A program made the translations under genes and the position numbers. Below, one piece after another: positions 1 through 48,662 of a DNA stretch of 64,000 nt. The notes under the pieces are model-generated. The model did no database searches, was not told the DNA's origin, and saw nothing but the letters and a program-made list of their open reading frames with translations. Each line of letters opens with the position of its first letter. Positions within the stretch are counted from its first letter, which is position 1. This DNA is from Diphasiastrum complanatum. Lineage: Eukaryota; Streptophyta; Lycopodiopsida; Lycopodiales; Lycopodiaceae. Where the stretch lies: NCBI GenBank assembly GCA_029204225.1, contig CM055097.1, positions 5,251,125 to 5,315,124 of the forward strand. Direction: 5' to 3'.

Positions 1-235
1 TTTGCACATAGCCTTTTACTACAAGCCTCACTTTGTGTTTTGCAATAGTTCCATCGGCATTGTACTTTGTCTTGTATACCCATTTGTTGCCAATGGGTCT
101 TTTGCCTTTGGAAGATCCACTCCTCCAATGTGTCATGGTGTTTGATGGAATCAATCTCCTCCTGCATTGCTTATTGCCATATCTCCTAGTTTTTGGCCTC
201 CTCAAAGCAAGAGGGTTCAATAGATGAAATAATAT
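1..235 (-). pseudogene. Ty1-copia reverse transcriptase N-terminal fragment
   Basis: Read on the minus strand, this stretch translates as the start of a copia reverse transcriptase: a block like EAMQEEIDSIKHHDTLEEW is followed by the 'K..IGNKWVYKTKYNADGTI' region and then KxRLVxKGY at the window edge. Frame changes and stops show it is decayed. It lies directly behind the gag-like block at 300-962 on the same strand, so the protease and integrase that should lie between are missing, which implies an internal deletion. The rest of pol lies outside the window. Confidence 0.7.
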
Positions 236-299
236 CACTCATAAGTGCAAGATTTACCTGAAACTTGTCAGGTTCCTTCCTCTCTCATGTGGAATGCCG

Positions 300-962
300 C
301 AACTCTTCCTCCTTGCTAGGCTCGGCAATTTCCCCTTCCTTGGCTAGCATTGCTTAATCTTCCGATGTGGGAAGTCAAGTTTTTACCACTTCACGTCTTT
401 GTTCCTCCTATAGGATGATGCCATGAAGATTTTCAAATGTTGGTAGTCTCTCCCTTGAAGCAATGCCACTTGCAAACATTTGGAAATTTTCGGGCAGGCC
501 ATTTATAGTTGTGCGAACCAGCTCAACATCTCTTATTGGCTCACCAATAGCTGTTAACTAGTCTCGTAACTCCTTTATTCATGTGAAATAGGACCCTATT
601 CCCTCATTTTCCTCCATGCGAACACTTATGAGTTCGGTCCTCAAAAACATCATTCGAGAGGGGTTCGCCATTTGAAACTGTGTTTTGAGCCCAAGCGCTT
701 CTTGCTGATACAGTTCACTGATGTGGGCAATAACATGATCCTTCACTGACAAGTTTATCAAGGATAAGGCCTTCTACGCCCTTTTGTCAAATGCACGAAT
801 ATCGGCTGGAGTTGTAGCTGGCCGTTGTTCCACCCCAGTGACAATATCCCACAGCTCCTTTACCATGAAAATACTTTTCATTTTGAATTTCCAAATGCTG
901 TAATTGGATACCCCGTCCAATCTACTAGCTTCTCCAAGCACGAATTCTCCCAATCCTGCCAT
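300..962 (-). pseudogene. Ty1-copia gag remnant (UBN2/DUF4219-type)
   Basis: The minus strand starts with MAGLGEFVLGEASRLDG and continues with NYSIWKFKMKSIFMVKELWDIV, the usual N-terminal signature of copia Gag. After a stop near 774 the similarity resumes (VKDHVIAHISELYQQEALGL, then LRTELISVRMEENEGIGSYF, then IKELRDxLTAIGEPI and VRTTINGLPENFQMFASG). Several stops and frame changes make it a pseudogene. It belongs to the same minus-strand element as the PBS and LTR at 2231-2583, with a leader of about 1.3 kb between PBS and gag. Confidence 0.75.
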
Positions 963-2230
963 TTCGCCAAAAATTGCTCCTATAGCGCCTTAATGAGGCC
1001 CAATGACAAGTCTATAGAGCAATTTAGACTTCTAAAAGTCAACTTTAAGGTCTGACCAAAAAAGTTTCAGGACCTCTTGCTGCTTTTTCACCAAATTGGA
1101 AGCCAAATCGGTGTCGTCCTCCAAAATGGCCTTCATCACCAACTCCCAACTACTTGCCCACTAGAATGGTGAAAAAACTTTTGGCGCACTCCGAACACTT
1201 TCTCCACGACAATCCCTCTGTTTTCAGGTACCATACTTGCAGGGTACAGTACTTTTATGCCCTTAATTTGGAGGATTTTGGCTTTTGGACGGCCTTAAAC
1301 GGAGCTTTAGACCAAGAGTTAAAGGCTCTTTTAGAAAACACGTTGTTTCTTCACTTTGAAGTAAAACTCTTTTTTCAAACGAATTTGAACTTCAAGGTCC
1401 CTTTCAACTTGAAATTTTTTAATGAAATTGAAGGTGTGCATGGCCCTTTAGTGCCCTTCGAATTCACATCAAGTTCATCCAACGGTTGGTCTCCAATCCA
1501 CGGTCCACATCTTATCATGGAGACTCAATCTCCATCACATATTAATTGGATTCTCTATCCCACGGTTCTCAATGAACTTGGGCAATAACCCTTCCTCCTC
1601 CATGCACTGAACACTTTCAGACACTCAAGTCTGCCTCGCGCTGGTCGCGCAGATGATCCGCGTCCTGTGACTTTGTTAACTTGGCTATGGCTACCTCCAC
1701 AATTTCCTCCATGCCTTCCTTCTGGCTGATTTAGCGCTCAGAACGCTCTACGGCTACTCACGTCCATTTGTGGGCACATTCTACCTGCTAGGGCGCCCCT
1801 CTCCATGCATTCACAGCACTAAACCATAGTTTGTGTGGAGAAAGATCCACGGTTTTGTACATGAAAACCCTAGCTGTAGAAAGGATGGAGCTTTCTTGAG
1901 ATTTACTCAACCATTTTCTGAGAATTTTCTGGCAGTCTCCTACACCACTGAGGTCACCCTACTACAAGAACTCTCTTGAGATTTTCGGCTTCACAATTGA
2001 TGCACAGTTGAATGCAAACAAGCTGTTCTTCTCAACAACCCTCTGTTTGCTCCAATCAACTTGAAAATTTAGCAATTTTCAGTTTTGCTCCTGGATCAAG
2101 CCAATAGCTTATTCTGAAGTCTTGAATTCAATTGCACCTTCAAACGATTGCTTGCTTGACTGACCATAAACGGTTCTTCGAATTTTCCCAAAATTTGGCT
2201 TCCAGCTAACACCGAACTGTGCCACTCCCA
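963..2230 (-). mobile_element. Untranslated leader of minus-strand copia element
   Basis: This 1.27-kb stretch lies between the gag start and the primer-binding site of the minus-strand copia element. I see no conserved protein in either strand. A 144-codon plus-strand frame at 1154-1588 shows no recognisable family and is probably chance. Confidence 0.5.
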
Positions 2231-2243
2231 GGCTCTGATACCA
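2231..2243 (-). other. Primer-binding site (initiator tRNA-Met type)
   Basis: The plus strand reads GGCTCTGATACCA, so the minus strand reads TGGTATCAGAGCC, the classic plant LTR-retrotransposon PBS complementary to initiator tRNA-Met. It directly abuts the LTR that begins at 2244. Confidence 0.85.
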
Positions 2244-2583
2244 TGTCAAGGATCTTACTGGCAGTATAGTTAGCTAATTTGCAAGCAATCTTACATCAAT
2301 CAGATAAACAGTAAAGAGAGATCACACACAAAACCAAGAGAACACTTCTGAACTGTATTTACAAAAGAGACTGAAAGATATATATACACAGTCTAATTTC
2401 TGTGGGGTACCGCTGCATGACAGTTCGGTCCCCGTTACGGGACGCGTGTCCCAACTTACACTATGTGTACCGTCAAACTGGCCCACATGCATACTATCAC
2501 AAAGACAGTAAAAAACTCGAAATCACTGCTGAACATGGAAAGTCATGAACTGTGAGAGAAACTCGGGCTTACTTATTCTAACA
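2244..2583 (-). mobile_element. 5' LTR of minus-strand copia element
   Basis: On the plus strand this runs from TGTCAAGGATC to CTTATTCTAACA, so the minus strand begins TGTTAGAATAAG and ends in CTTGACA, giving TG...CA termini over about 340 bp. It is placed by the adjoining PBS. The matching 3' LTR would lie upstream of the window, so the boundary at 2583 rests on the terminal dinucleotides and the change of sequence character. Confidence 0.7.
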
Positions 2584-2746
2584 TTTTTCAACCAGCCAAT
2601 CTATATAGATTGATTTAGAAAAAGAACAAGAAGATGCAACTTAAGAGCAATCGATGATAGCATCAAATTTTATAGTGAGAAGCACTTCCCCAAAAATCTA
2701 CAAGAATTCAAACTTAGCTTGTTAGATTCACTGATGAGTATGCTCC

Positions 2747-3235
2747 TTACCTTTCACAAGTGCCAACCACAGTCGAAGAAGCACTTACACATGCTAATTC
2801 TGATCTTTGGAAGAAAGTTACAGATAAAGAATACAACTTGCTGATAAAAAACAATACATGGACTATCACCAAGTTGCCTAAGGCAGAAAGATTATTGACT
2901 ATAAATGGATTTTTATGATCAAATATAAGATAGATTGCAGTATGGACAGAAGGAAGGCTCAACTGGTGGCAAGGGGATTTTCATAGATTCCAAACATTGA
3001 CTATTTTGAAACATTCAACCCTACTCCACTATCAAATTGTTGCTATCATTTGCTACTGCTGCCAACCTTGAGGTACATCAATTAGATGTCCAAATATCAT
3101 TCCTCAATGGAGTTCTCGAAGAAGACATATATGTGATCCATCTAGAGGGCTATGTGCTTAATGGCAAAGAAGATCGAACAAGATTGCAAAGACAACTTCA
3201 TAGATATTGTGAAATGCTATATAAAAGCACTTCCA
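2747..3235 (+). pseudogene. Ty1-copia reverse transcriptase remnant
   Basis: Plus-strand translation in shifting frames gives EEALTHANSDLWKKVTDKEY, LIKNNTWTITKLPKAER and then LLSFATAANLEVHQLDVQ, SFLNGVLEEDIYVI. These match the copia RT region from the KNxTW motif through the QLDV-FLNG core. Stop codons and frameshifts break it, and the catalytic YVDD segment is not reached. Its orientation is opposite to that of the element at 1-2583. Confidence 0.75.
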
Positions 3236-3898
3236 AATATCAGGGCCATTACACGATAACTGACATTATCATTATGAATCTATTGGACTAAGAATTATAT
3301 TACATCATACGACACCACACCACATGTCGGTTGATCGAATACCATAACAATAAATGGTTTAGATGGATAAACTTTATGAGTGAGCAATCTCATCTTTGGG
3401 TATACTAATAACTTCATGCCTTGTGGACATGAAAGCTTTATGGTCCTTGTGAATGTTGTTCATGAAACTAGCAATGTTGGAATCTACTAAGTAATAAGAA
3501 GATTAAAAATACTTTATAAAGAAGATATGAGTAGTACCACAACAAATAAGCATATCAAGAAAGGAGCCTTATAGAATGGAACCATGCAAGTACTTTATAT
3601 CATGACTATATGAGACTAGATGTGATGCAATATTCAAAACCTCCAAAAATCAGCTACATGCTTGTCATAATACACGCATTATGAATACAATTGTAATATG
3701 CATCTCCTCAAAAGCTGACATGTAAGTTATGTGTCTTTTTCATGTGGAAGCATAATATTTAGACATAAATTTTTTGCCAATAGTTACTTTACTAATTAAA
3801 TAATCAAAATAATTCACAAAAGTGTTCATACTTACATGGGGTGCCACTTACATTTAAAATAAATGAGCACAGCCCATAATTTGATAAAAGCTTTTTAC

Positions 3899-3900
<2 letters not shown>
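3236..3900. other. Unassigned AT-rich sequence
   Basis: No coding similarity, RNA gene or clear repeat is visible. It follows the truncated copia RT and may hold more of that element in decayed form. Confidence 0.3.

Positions 3901-3901
<1 letters not shown>

Positions 3902-3934
<33 letters not shown>
3902..3934. repeat. (TA)n microsatellite
   Basis: Uninterrupted TA dinucleotide run of about 16 units. Confidence 0.95.
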
Positions 3935-3936
<2 letters not shown>

Positions 3937-4137
3937 GGCATAAAAACCTCATTTTTAAATGATAGAAAAGAGCCCATGATTTTGAGGAAGACTCTATATT
4001 TAGAATGGAATCAAACACTAACCTCGAGTGCAGGGAACGAGTTATTAACCAACCAACAAGCCAGATTTGAGACATCTTCTCAAGAGAAAAAGAAAGCATA
4101 TGGAATATCAAAAGTCATTGAGTTCAATGTTTGAAGC

Positions 4138-4138
<1 letters not shown>

Positions 4139-4193
<55 letters not shown>

Positions 4194-4196
4194 GCT
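4139..4196. repeat. (AG)n microsatellite
   Basis: About 29 AG units with a single ACAG interruption near the right end. Confidence 0.95.
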
Positions 4197-5044
4197 TGGG
4201 CACATACCACCCAAAGGTTCTCCAGTCAATCATTGATGACCATTTTTGGTAGGGGATTCAAATTGGGAGCTTATAGACATTACTCTCTGTGGATTAACTA
4301 GGTGGATACCCTCCTGCGGTGTCAATATATGTGTTTGAATTGTTTTCAACTGACTATTGTTGCTAGCTTTACTTCCTATTCCCTACTTTGTACTACTGTA
4401 TAATGTTAATGCCATGGTAGAATTTTTAGGGAGGCTTTAGATAAGCAAGGGATAAGTCACCAAAATTTGAATGATGAGTTCCTATTGGTTGTGAGAACTA
4501 GTACATGTGCCAGGTGGCATATGAAGCGGTAGTCACATTAGGGCAATCACTTGGGACACGTCGAGATGCATGCAAGAAACAAGCTGAGTTCTATTATAAG
4601 CTAGAAAATTGGTTGATCTTTGAGGGGTGAAGCGGGCCCAAGGCAAGCATGGTTGAAATGAGGGGCAACTGGTATGGCGACACTAGGATGGCATTTAGCC
4701 CGCAGGCATTCAGCCTGGGAGCCTTCCCAGCCACAAATTTAGCCCAACAACTGGAGATACCAACAGAGCTGACCAGCATAGATAAAGTACGAGAATTGGT
4801 GGCTGTGGAGGGCCAACGAGCCATCAAGACGCATGCATGCATGGCCCACAATCTTGTCTCAAACCGCCCTAGGCTAGCTTGTGTTTTGTTGAATGTTTCA
4901 AACAACATTCCAAATTTGGCCATGTCTTCGAAATCAACCACCTAAAAGATCTCAAGTGGCATCTCACACTTGTGGCTAGCATTTAAGTTGGCAAGGGGGT
5001 GCTGGGGTGGGTAGAAAATATATGGGCTCATCAATTGGGGTGTT
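4197..5044. other. Intergenic sequence upstream of the helicase gene
   Basis: Both strands stay open for about 300 bp at 4594-4945, but neither translation resembles a known family and the codon use looks unselected. No TE protein signature is seen. This may include distal promoter sequence of the downstream gene. Confidence 0.3.
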
Positions 5045-5061
5045 GGGGGGGGGGGGGGGGG
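5045..5061. repeat. Poly(G) run of 17
   Basis: Seventeen consecutive G residues sit immediately before a long pyrimidine-rich tract. Such a run could form a G-quadruplex and is also prone to assembly and sequencing length error. Confidence 0.9.
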
Positions 5062-5911
5062 ATCAGTTTTTTTTTGCGTCCACTTTCAGCTTTCGTCCTC
5101 TTTTTTTTCTTCTTCTACTTTTTCTTCTCTTTTTCTTTTCTGTTTTTGGATCTCTCTTTCTCTCTTTTGCTTTCTTGTGCTTGAACGATATTTTCCTCGA
5201 ACCCTAAATTTTCCTCCCCTCTCTCATCTCCTTCCTGCGCATGGTCATGGCTGCTGCCTTGATCCATATCACCTCCCTCACAAATGCTTCTGCTTGATTC
5301 ACGCCTTCCTCAGATCTGGAGGCTGAATTTTTGAATTTTTTCTGCTCTTGATGAGGTTTCTTTGTGCATTCAGTAAACCTTTTTCTCTTGTGCCAGTTTG
5401 AGATGGCCTGTTAGGAAACTATGCTTAAGGTTTTGCACCAGCATGTGTTTAGAGTGACCAAAAGATTAGTTTAAGAGTAGGTTCAGTGATTGGCTTGGTG
5501 CGGTTTCTGTAGTAGTTTTGGCTTGTTCATTGGTAGCTGTTTCGTAGAATCTGCTTACAGCTTGTAGCTGCACATGTAAGCAGAACAAATTATATAAGGA
5601 ATTGCCTTCACACTGTATTTTGGCAACGTTCCAGAGCTCTTGGACGACAGCGTGTGGTAATTCTTATCCCTCTTGGCATTTTCTTTTTCGCTCCAGAAGT
5701 AAACTTCAGAGCAATTTGGAAAGTATCCCTTCGTCTCCTCGAGTTCGGGGCTTCGATCATAATCAGCTGCACATAAGGAACATCCAAGAGAAAAAAGCCA
5801 TTCAGAGAAAGCAACGAAAGGAGGAATGTAGCAAAGTTTGAGGGGAACCGACACCCTTGGAAGTTTGAGTCATATTATAAAAGGACACAAATACAGAATA
5901 TCGTGCAAAGA
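5062..5911 (+). promoter_or_regulatory. Probable core promoter and 5' leader of the helicase gene
   Basis: An AATATATGG box lies near 5017. It is followed by a T/C-rich tract at about 5067-5175, resembling the pyrimidine patch of plant core promoters. A telo-box-like AACCCTAAA lies near 5200, a motif common at plant translation and RNA-processing genes. A further T/C-rich leader continues to about 5280. A CAG followed by a T-rich stretch and several AG acceptors just before 5912 would allow a 5' UTR intron. None of this can be proven without transcript data. Confidence 0.35.
5241..5297 (+). other. Possible upstream ORF of 18 codons
   Basis: ATG at 5241 opens an 18-codon frame (MVMAAALIHITSLTNASA) ending at TGA 5295-5297, inside the presumed leader of the helicase transcript. 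If this part is in the mature 5' UTR it could damp translation of the main frame. There is no sign of conservation that I can judge from one sequence. Confidence 0.25.
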
Positions 5912-43367
<37,456 letters not shown>

Positions 43368-43940
43368 GGTGTTTTGTTACACAATACTTGCCTAGCTCTG
43401 TTAACTCCATAAGATCAAGTGAACCAAATTTCTAGACTATTTCATTTGAGATTCCCTCTACTCTGGGTAGATTTAAGTTTCCACCTTGAGTTTGATCATC
43501 TTTAGGGTGAAAGCATGCGGCTCTTGTTCATACGATTCTTAAACAATTTTGGGTGAGGCTTATGCATACTCGGAAATGTAAATCTAGCGGAGCAGGACTC
43601 AATTTTTTGCTCATACAACCAGTGTATTATAGAAGGCTGGCATTGATTGAGCAGCAGATTTTTGTGTTCGCATCAGTCAAGAAGTATTTTCCGTATGGCT
43701 GAAGCAAACATACTTTGCAGTCCCAATGACCAAGGGATATACTAGGTGATTCTTTTTCGCTTTATTACAGAGTCAGCTTCAACAATGTAGAATGATGAGC
43801 CGCCTTTTTTAGGAGCAAGTGTCGCAGGATAGCTGTTACTTGATACTTAGTGTTTACCCTCAGAAAATTTGTACTCATTTTCATGTTTAATATCATAATG
43901 TACTTTATAGTACTGCATGTGATGACAGTGGAGTTTGAAA
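43368..43940 (+). other. Probable 3' UTR of the helicase gene
   Basis: Sequence after the stop is AT-rich with TTTGTA and TTTAATATCATAATG-like elements near 43868-43905, typical of plant poly(A) regions. No exact AATAAA is seen. The end point is a guess. Confidence 0.4.
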
Positions 43941-44682
43941 TTTGTAGAACAACATTAGTCTATCACTATTTGTGTCTTCGATCAACTCCTATTCGTCTAT
44001 TGGACCTGAATATTTAGCTGAGATCAATGTGATATACTGTTAAATTATGCAATACACAGTTTGTCATTTGAAATGTTCATGAAGTTAATACAGCTCATTA
44101 TTCTGATAGTTAATCATTTGTTGATTGTCTTAAACCTGGTATTTGGCTACATGACCCTAGCTAGGTTGTTAGTGATATTTGAGACAACTACTTTGGTAAC
44201 TATTTGACTTGATTGTGGGAAGTCTTAGTAAGTGTTAACCAGTATTGATGCTTCAGCTCAAATGAGCTGGTATTTGGGTTGTGCATTTTTTTTGTTGGAG
44301 GACGAAGAGCTCTGAAGCTTAAAATATTCAAACATCTTCATCTGGAACTTTGGATTCTGGTGTCAGGAACAAGAAGTACCTCGTATGTCTTTTAAAATTT
44401 CAGGAGAAACTGGACCTTCTGGTTCAGGTCTATTTCCTTATTTTAAGCAGTTTTAGACCTAAATCGATCATGAGATTCGCTAAGTGGCAGGAGTTACATA
44501 GAAGCAAAGTGATTTTCTGATTGTGAAATTTTATAAGTAATTTATGCAGCATTCGCCTGTTAATCAAGTCAATCTTGATATGAATCAGCACTAGTGTGTG
44601 TACCAGAAAAGATACTTGTCTCAGCTTGATTCCTTTTCACTTTTGGCGTAGACTTTAATTACCTGGAGAGAAGTCATCTGAT

Positions 44683-44760
44683 ACAATAGGCACCTTGGAC
44701 AGCCAAGTCCTCATATTCACCAAGAACTATGAGGACTTGGCTGTCCAAGGTGCCTATTGT
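44683..44760. repeat. Perfect inverted repeat, 33-bp arms, 12-nt loop
   Basis: The left arm 44683-44715 (ACAATAGGCACCTTGGACAG ...) is exactly the reverse complement of 44728-44760 (... CTGTCCAAGGTGCCTATTGT), with TTCACCAAGAAC between. It lies about 1.3 kb downstream of the helicase stop. Transcribed from either strand it would fold into a fully paired 33-bp stem. It could be a young MIRNA-like or foldback locus, a recent inverted duplication, or an assembly palindrome artefact. No mature miRNA sequence is recognised. Confidence 0.9.
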
Positions 44761-47700
44761 AGGACTCTCTGGCTTACCTGCATAGAAAAAGATGAAATTG
44801 TATATGCATGAGGGTTATATCTCAGGACATGTCCTTCATGTTTAAAGGTCATTTTTCTGTGTTAGTTTCCATCATAAGAGTGTCTAAGCCTTACTGGAAG
44901 TCATGCACTTGGGAAGGACCAGAATTGGAAAACCATGTGTAAAGTGAGAAGAAAGGTATGCATATACAAGATCATATCATCATGCATGCACATCTGTGAA
45001 GTAGAGGATCCTGAAATAACCTATTTGCAGGGCTTATCTTTAATTTTTTTGCCATCTGTGAGAAGTTGAATGTACCCTAACTAGTCTTCATTAGGATTAT
45101 GAGCATCCTATGAAGTAAAAGTTTCTATGATTCTTCTAAACTTCTAGGAGGTTCTTCTTGACATTTAACAATATTAGCCGATTAGGTTGATTTGAGCGTA
45201 TACAATGTCAAGTGGCTGGAGGAACAGAATATGCGGAAGCTAAAATTTGTTCCATCAAGGAGAAGGGTGCTAGAATCATACTTATAAACTAATTTTTGCT
45301 GACTGATGTTTTTGCGTTGTTTAAAGGTTCTCAGTATGCTACTCACAAGCTACCCTTTGGATGTGTTACCTTACGGGTTAATTTAGGTTCGAAGAATGAT
45401 CTTACTCATTTGGAATGTCTGTTGAGCTAATTGATTCTTTTAGAAAGAACTCAATTTGTAATGATGTATCGTAATTTTGTTTGTAAAAGTGAGACTTTCT
45501 GAGGGGCGTCTTGTAATAGCTGCAAAACTACTCTAAAACACCTGTAGGTGGCCAGAATTTGTTTCCCTCATTTGTCTTTCATGTGCCTGAATGAAATTGG
45601 GAGCTCCAGACCTGGATTCTATCTGTATAATCCATGAAGGTTGTTGAAATCTTAATTTAATTGAGCTCGAGTCCTGGACTCTATCCATATGATGCATGAC
45701 GGTTGTTGAAATCTTTAATTTAATCGGAACCTTTGAGCAGTTGAAGCACCTGCTTCGATTTATGTGTGCTAAAGTAAGCTGTTTTCTAAGAAGAAAGGCT
45801 TAACATAATTGTTTAAAGTGGATACTACTCTTTGTTCTTGCTTAAAGCATTTTTTTGCCTCTCCTGGTAATACTACAGACCATGACCCTTGACAAAATGT
45901 GTAGGAGCAGATTGACATATTTCTAACAAGCAAAATTGGTAATTAAATATTGTTATGTACAGAGTACCAATGCATTGGAGTTCTCTTAAAAAATTAAAGG
46001 TCGTTATATTCCATTTTCTCATTTCCTTGTGTCCAAATCAATATATGAATGGCCAGTCAAGTTGAAGATCATGGCAAGAATTTTGATGGGCTCCTCCAGA
46101 ATTGATGCTCTGTGTCGGTGCCACACAGTTGTGATACATGCCAATGATCAAGACTATTTAGAAATGCAACAATGCCCAAATTGGCACCTTGATGTTGTGT
46201 GAAATCTGCTACTTGTGGTTTGATAGCCTTTGTATATACCTCCAACCTCCAATGATCGGTATGAAAGGATTCTAAAGAGCATTGTTGATAATACCCTGTT
46301 TCTCGTGTGAGAACACTACATTCTCAATGTTATGGGTATGGTAATAGTTTCCTCTAGTAATTTTGTGGCTGTAGATTTAAATTATCAAAGGAGACTTGGG
46401 TGTCCTATTTTCTTTCCTGCCAAGCTTCCAAGGATGTGTACATGAATAAACACCATTGCCTCCATGATTGTTGAATTTCAAAGTTGCTTTATGTTATCTT
46501 TTGCATGTAATCTTGTCAAATAATCATCACAAACCCCACCACAAGTTATAGATTTTACACTTGCATGCAAGCTTCATGCAAAAGTATGAAAATTTTCCAT
46601 ATTGGGCAAGCTATAAGACAAAGGCTATATCGGAAAACATTAAATCAACCAACAAAAAGGTTTTACCACACGATTCCGAGAAAAGAAAGAAACTTCAAAA
46701 TTTTCTCATTGAGTCTTAGCTTTCAAATTTAGACCTTGGATTGGTAAACATCCCTAGCTTTCATATCAAAAGTACCATCATACATTCATGTTTCAATTTT
46801 GTTGGACATATGTTTAATGTTTGTATTAAGAGACGGTTGCCTTGCATGCAACAAATATTTCCATTTAAAACTGCTATCACTATAATAAACACCATTGACA
46901 TCAATTATGATCAGAAATGCAAGAGTATTGACACGCAAATGTGCTTATCATGGCAATTCTTAGCATCATGTTGATTTTAGATATTAATGCTATTGATTAA
47001 TGTCAAGGGAATTGATCTAGCATCAACATTTCTATGCAAGATTGCTTTTGTAGAATATGTTTGCTAGCACTCATGTCGAAACTTTCACACAAAATCATTC
47101 ATGCATAAACATTTTATCAAATCATAATCGCATAGAATGGTCTATTCGAACCTGGGAAATCCACCCATTGGCAATCCATTTTTTGCATCAAGTGTGCACA
47201 AGTTTACAAGAAATATATGCATGCAAATGAACAACTATAAGCTATTTATTGGATAATTGGCATGAAGAATCTATGTTATTGTTGAATTTAGATCTTTTGC
47301 TCCACATGCAACTTTGCCACTTTGTGAAAAAAAAAATTCCACTCCTTGGATCATCCACATTTAGGCACCATTCTTATAGCACTAAAAGAGCTCTCACAAA
47401 ACTAACCTAGAATGAACCCAACAAATCACCAAACCCAAGACAAAGAATTCGCGCCCACCTACCCCACGAGCTAGGTGTTAACCCATAATGTCATTTTAGA
47501 AACTCCATAATCCCTCACTATGAAGTCCCATGCCACCACAATGCAACTCACTCACAAAGTTGCGTCGCCTAAATCTTGAAAGATCCGCATGCTCATCCCA
47601 TAGCTTGGAAGAAAACATGTACCTCTGTAATGTATTCCCAAAATATTGGGCAAAGTTTTGTTCTCTGGCAACTACATTGGGCCTAACAACACATCATATT

Positions 47701-48425
47701 ACATTGTTGTCAAATGGTTGTTTTTTTATGGAGAGAATCCAATCTCAAAAACACTAGATCCTAGCCTAGAGTCCGACATTCCCTCAAGACTATCACCCAT
47801 TTCCAACTATAGTGTTCCAGCCATGTCTTCTTGATGATGCATGATAAGTGAGTGGATTTGATTCATATATTTTGTTAAGCACGATTTAGAGTAGTTTATT
47901 TCACGTATAATTACTTCTTTTGATTGTCGTTTTCTAAAGTGGTAGTGAGAACAATGTTTTATTGTTATGACATTTCTAATATAGCAAGATGGACTTGATG
48001 AAATGATCAGTATTGAAGTTTATGGTCTTGATTTGGTGGTAAACAATATGATCTTTTAAATTGTTATCTTGAGAATGCTCTTCTCAACATGAGGTGAAGT
48101 TTCTTTGTCACCACATATGCTTTTTGATGTTTACAAATATCTCAACAAGCCTTGTTAGATCATTCTTTTCTAAATTCAATGTTGACACTTGACTTAGGTA
48201 GCTCATGCAAGCAATTGTGTTATAGGATTTAGAAACACGTGATGTGGAAAGAATTGCATCCAATGAATTATGCCAGACGAGAAAGAGGGATCATAAATGT
48301 TTTGCATTCAAAATCATGTGTAATCCTCCTACATTATATTGATTTGAGTATATCATAGACATGCGTAGGCCTCTACATGGTCATGAGTAGACTAGTACAA
48401 AGGACTTGATTGACTTCGTAAAAAT
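44761..48425. other. Intergenic sequence, mostly unassigned
   Basis: AT-rich with no protein similarity that I can support. It holds a 62-bp tandem duplication at 45601-45725. Short frames such as 46741-46974 and 47530-47834 show no family. Confidence 0.35.
45601..45725. repeat. Imperfect tandem duplication of 62-63 bp
   Basis: GAGCTCCAGACCTGGATTCT at 45601 and GAGCTCGAGTCCTGGACTCT at 45663 each lead to GGTTGTTGAAATCTT and a TTTAAT end. Confidence 0.85.
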
Positions 48426-48429
48426 ATAA

Positions 48430-48662
48430 GTAAGTTGAAAATTGTGAAAAATAGCCTATTTTGGCAAATCTAGCCATGTAGAACTTTGTAGATATTGTGT
48501 ATAAATGGGTTCCACACATGGAAGACCAAGATGCCATGTGGCAATCCACTCCTATGTAGGTTAGGTCAAGTCAAGAGAGTTGGTCATGTCTATTTGGTGG
48601 TCATCCCTACGTCATAGGACCTACACCTAAGTTTAAGACGATAATTTGACCAACTAGCTACC
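48430..48662 (+). mobile_element. LTR fragment in inverted orientation to the LTR at 56785-57528
   Basis: This is a close reverse complement of 57251-57470. Shared parts include TTTGGCAAATCTAGCCATGTA, GGTTCCACACATG, CTATTTGGTGGTCATCCCTA and GACCAACTAGCTACCTACCA. It ends where the minus-strand copia RT begins at about 48660, so one has truncated the other. Confidence 0.75.

Noticed and set aside
1154-1588. 144-codon plus-strand open frame
   Set aside because: No recognisable domain, lies in the leader of a minus-strand copia element, and composition looks unselected.
4594-4945. Overlapping open frames on both strands (98 and 115 codons)
   Set aside because: Neither resembles a known family. 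Open on both strands for 300 bp is possible by chance in GC-balanced DNA. No promoter or splice context decides for either.
4999-5207. Phe/Leu-rich frames over the pyrimidine tract
   Set aside because: They are translations of the poly(G) and T/C-rich sequence, not genes.
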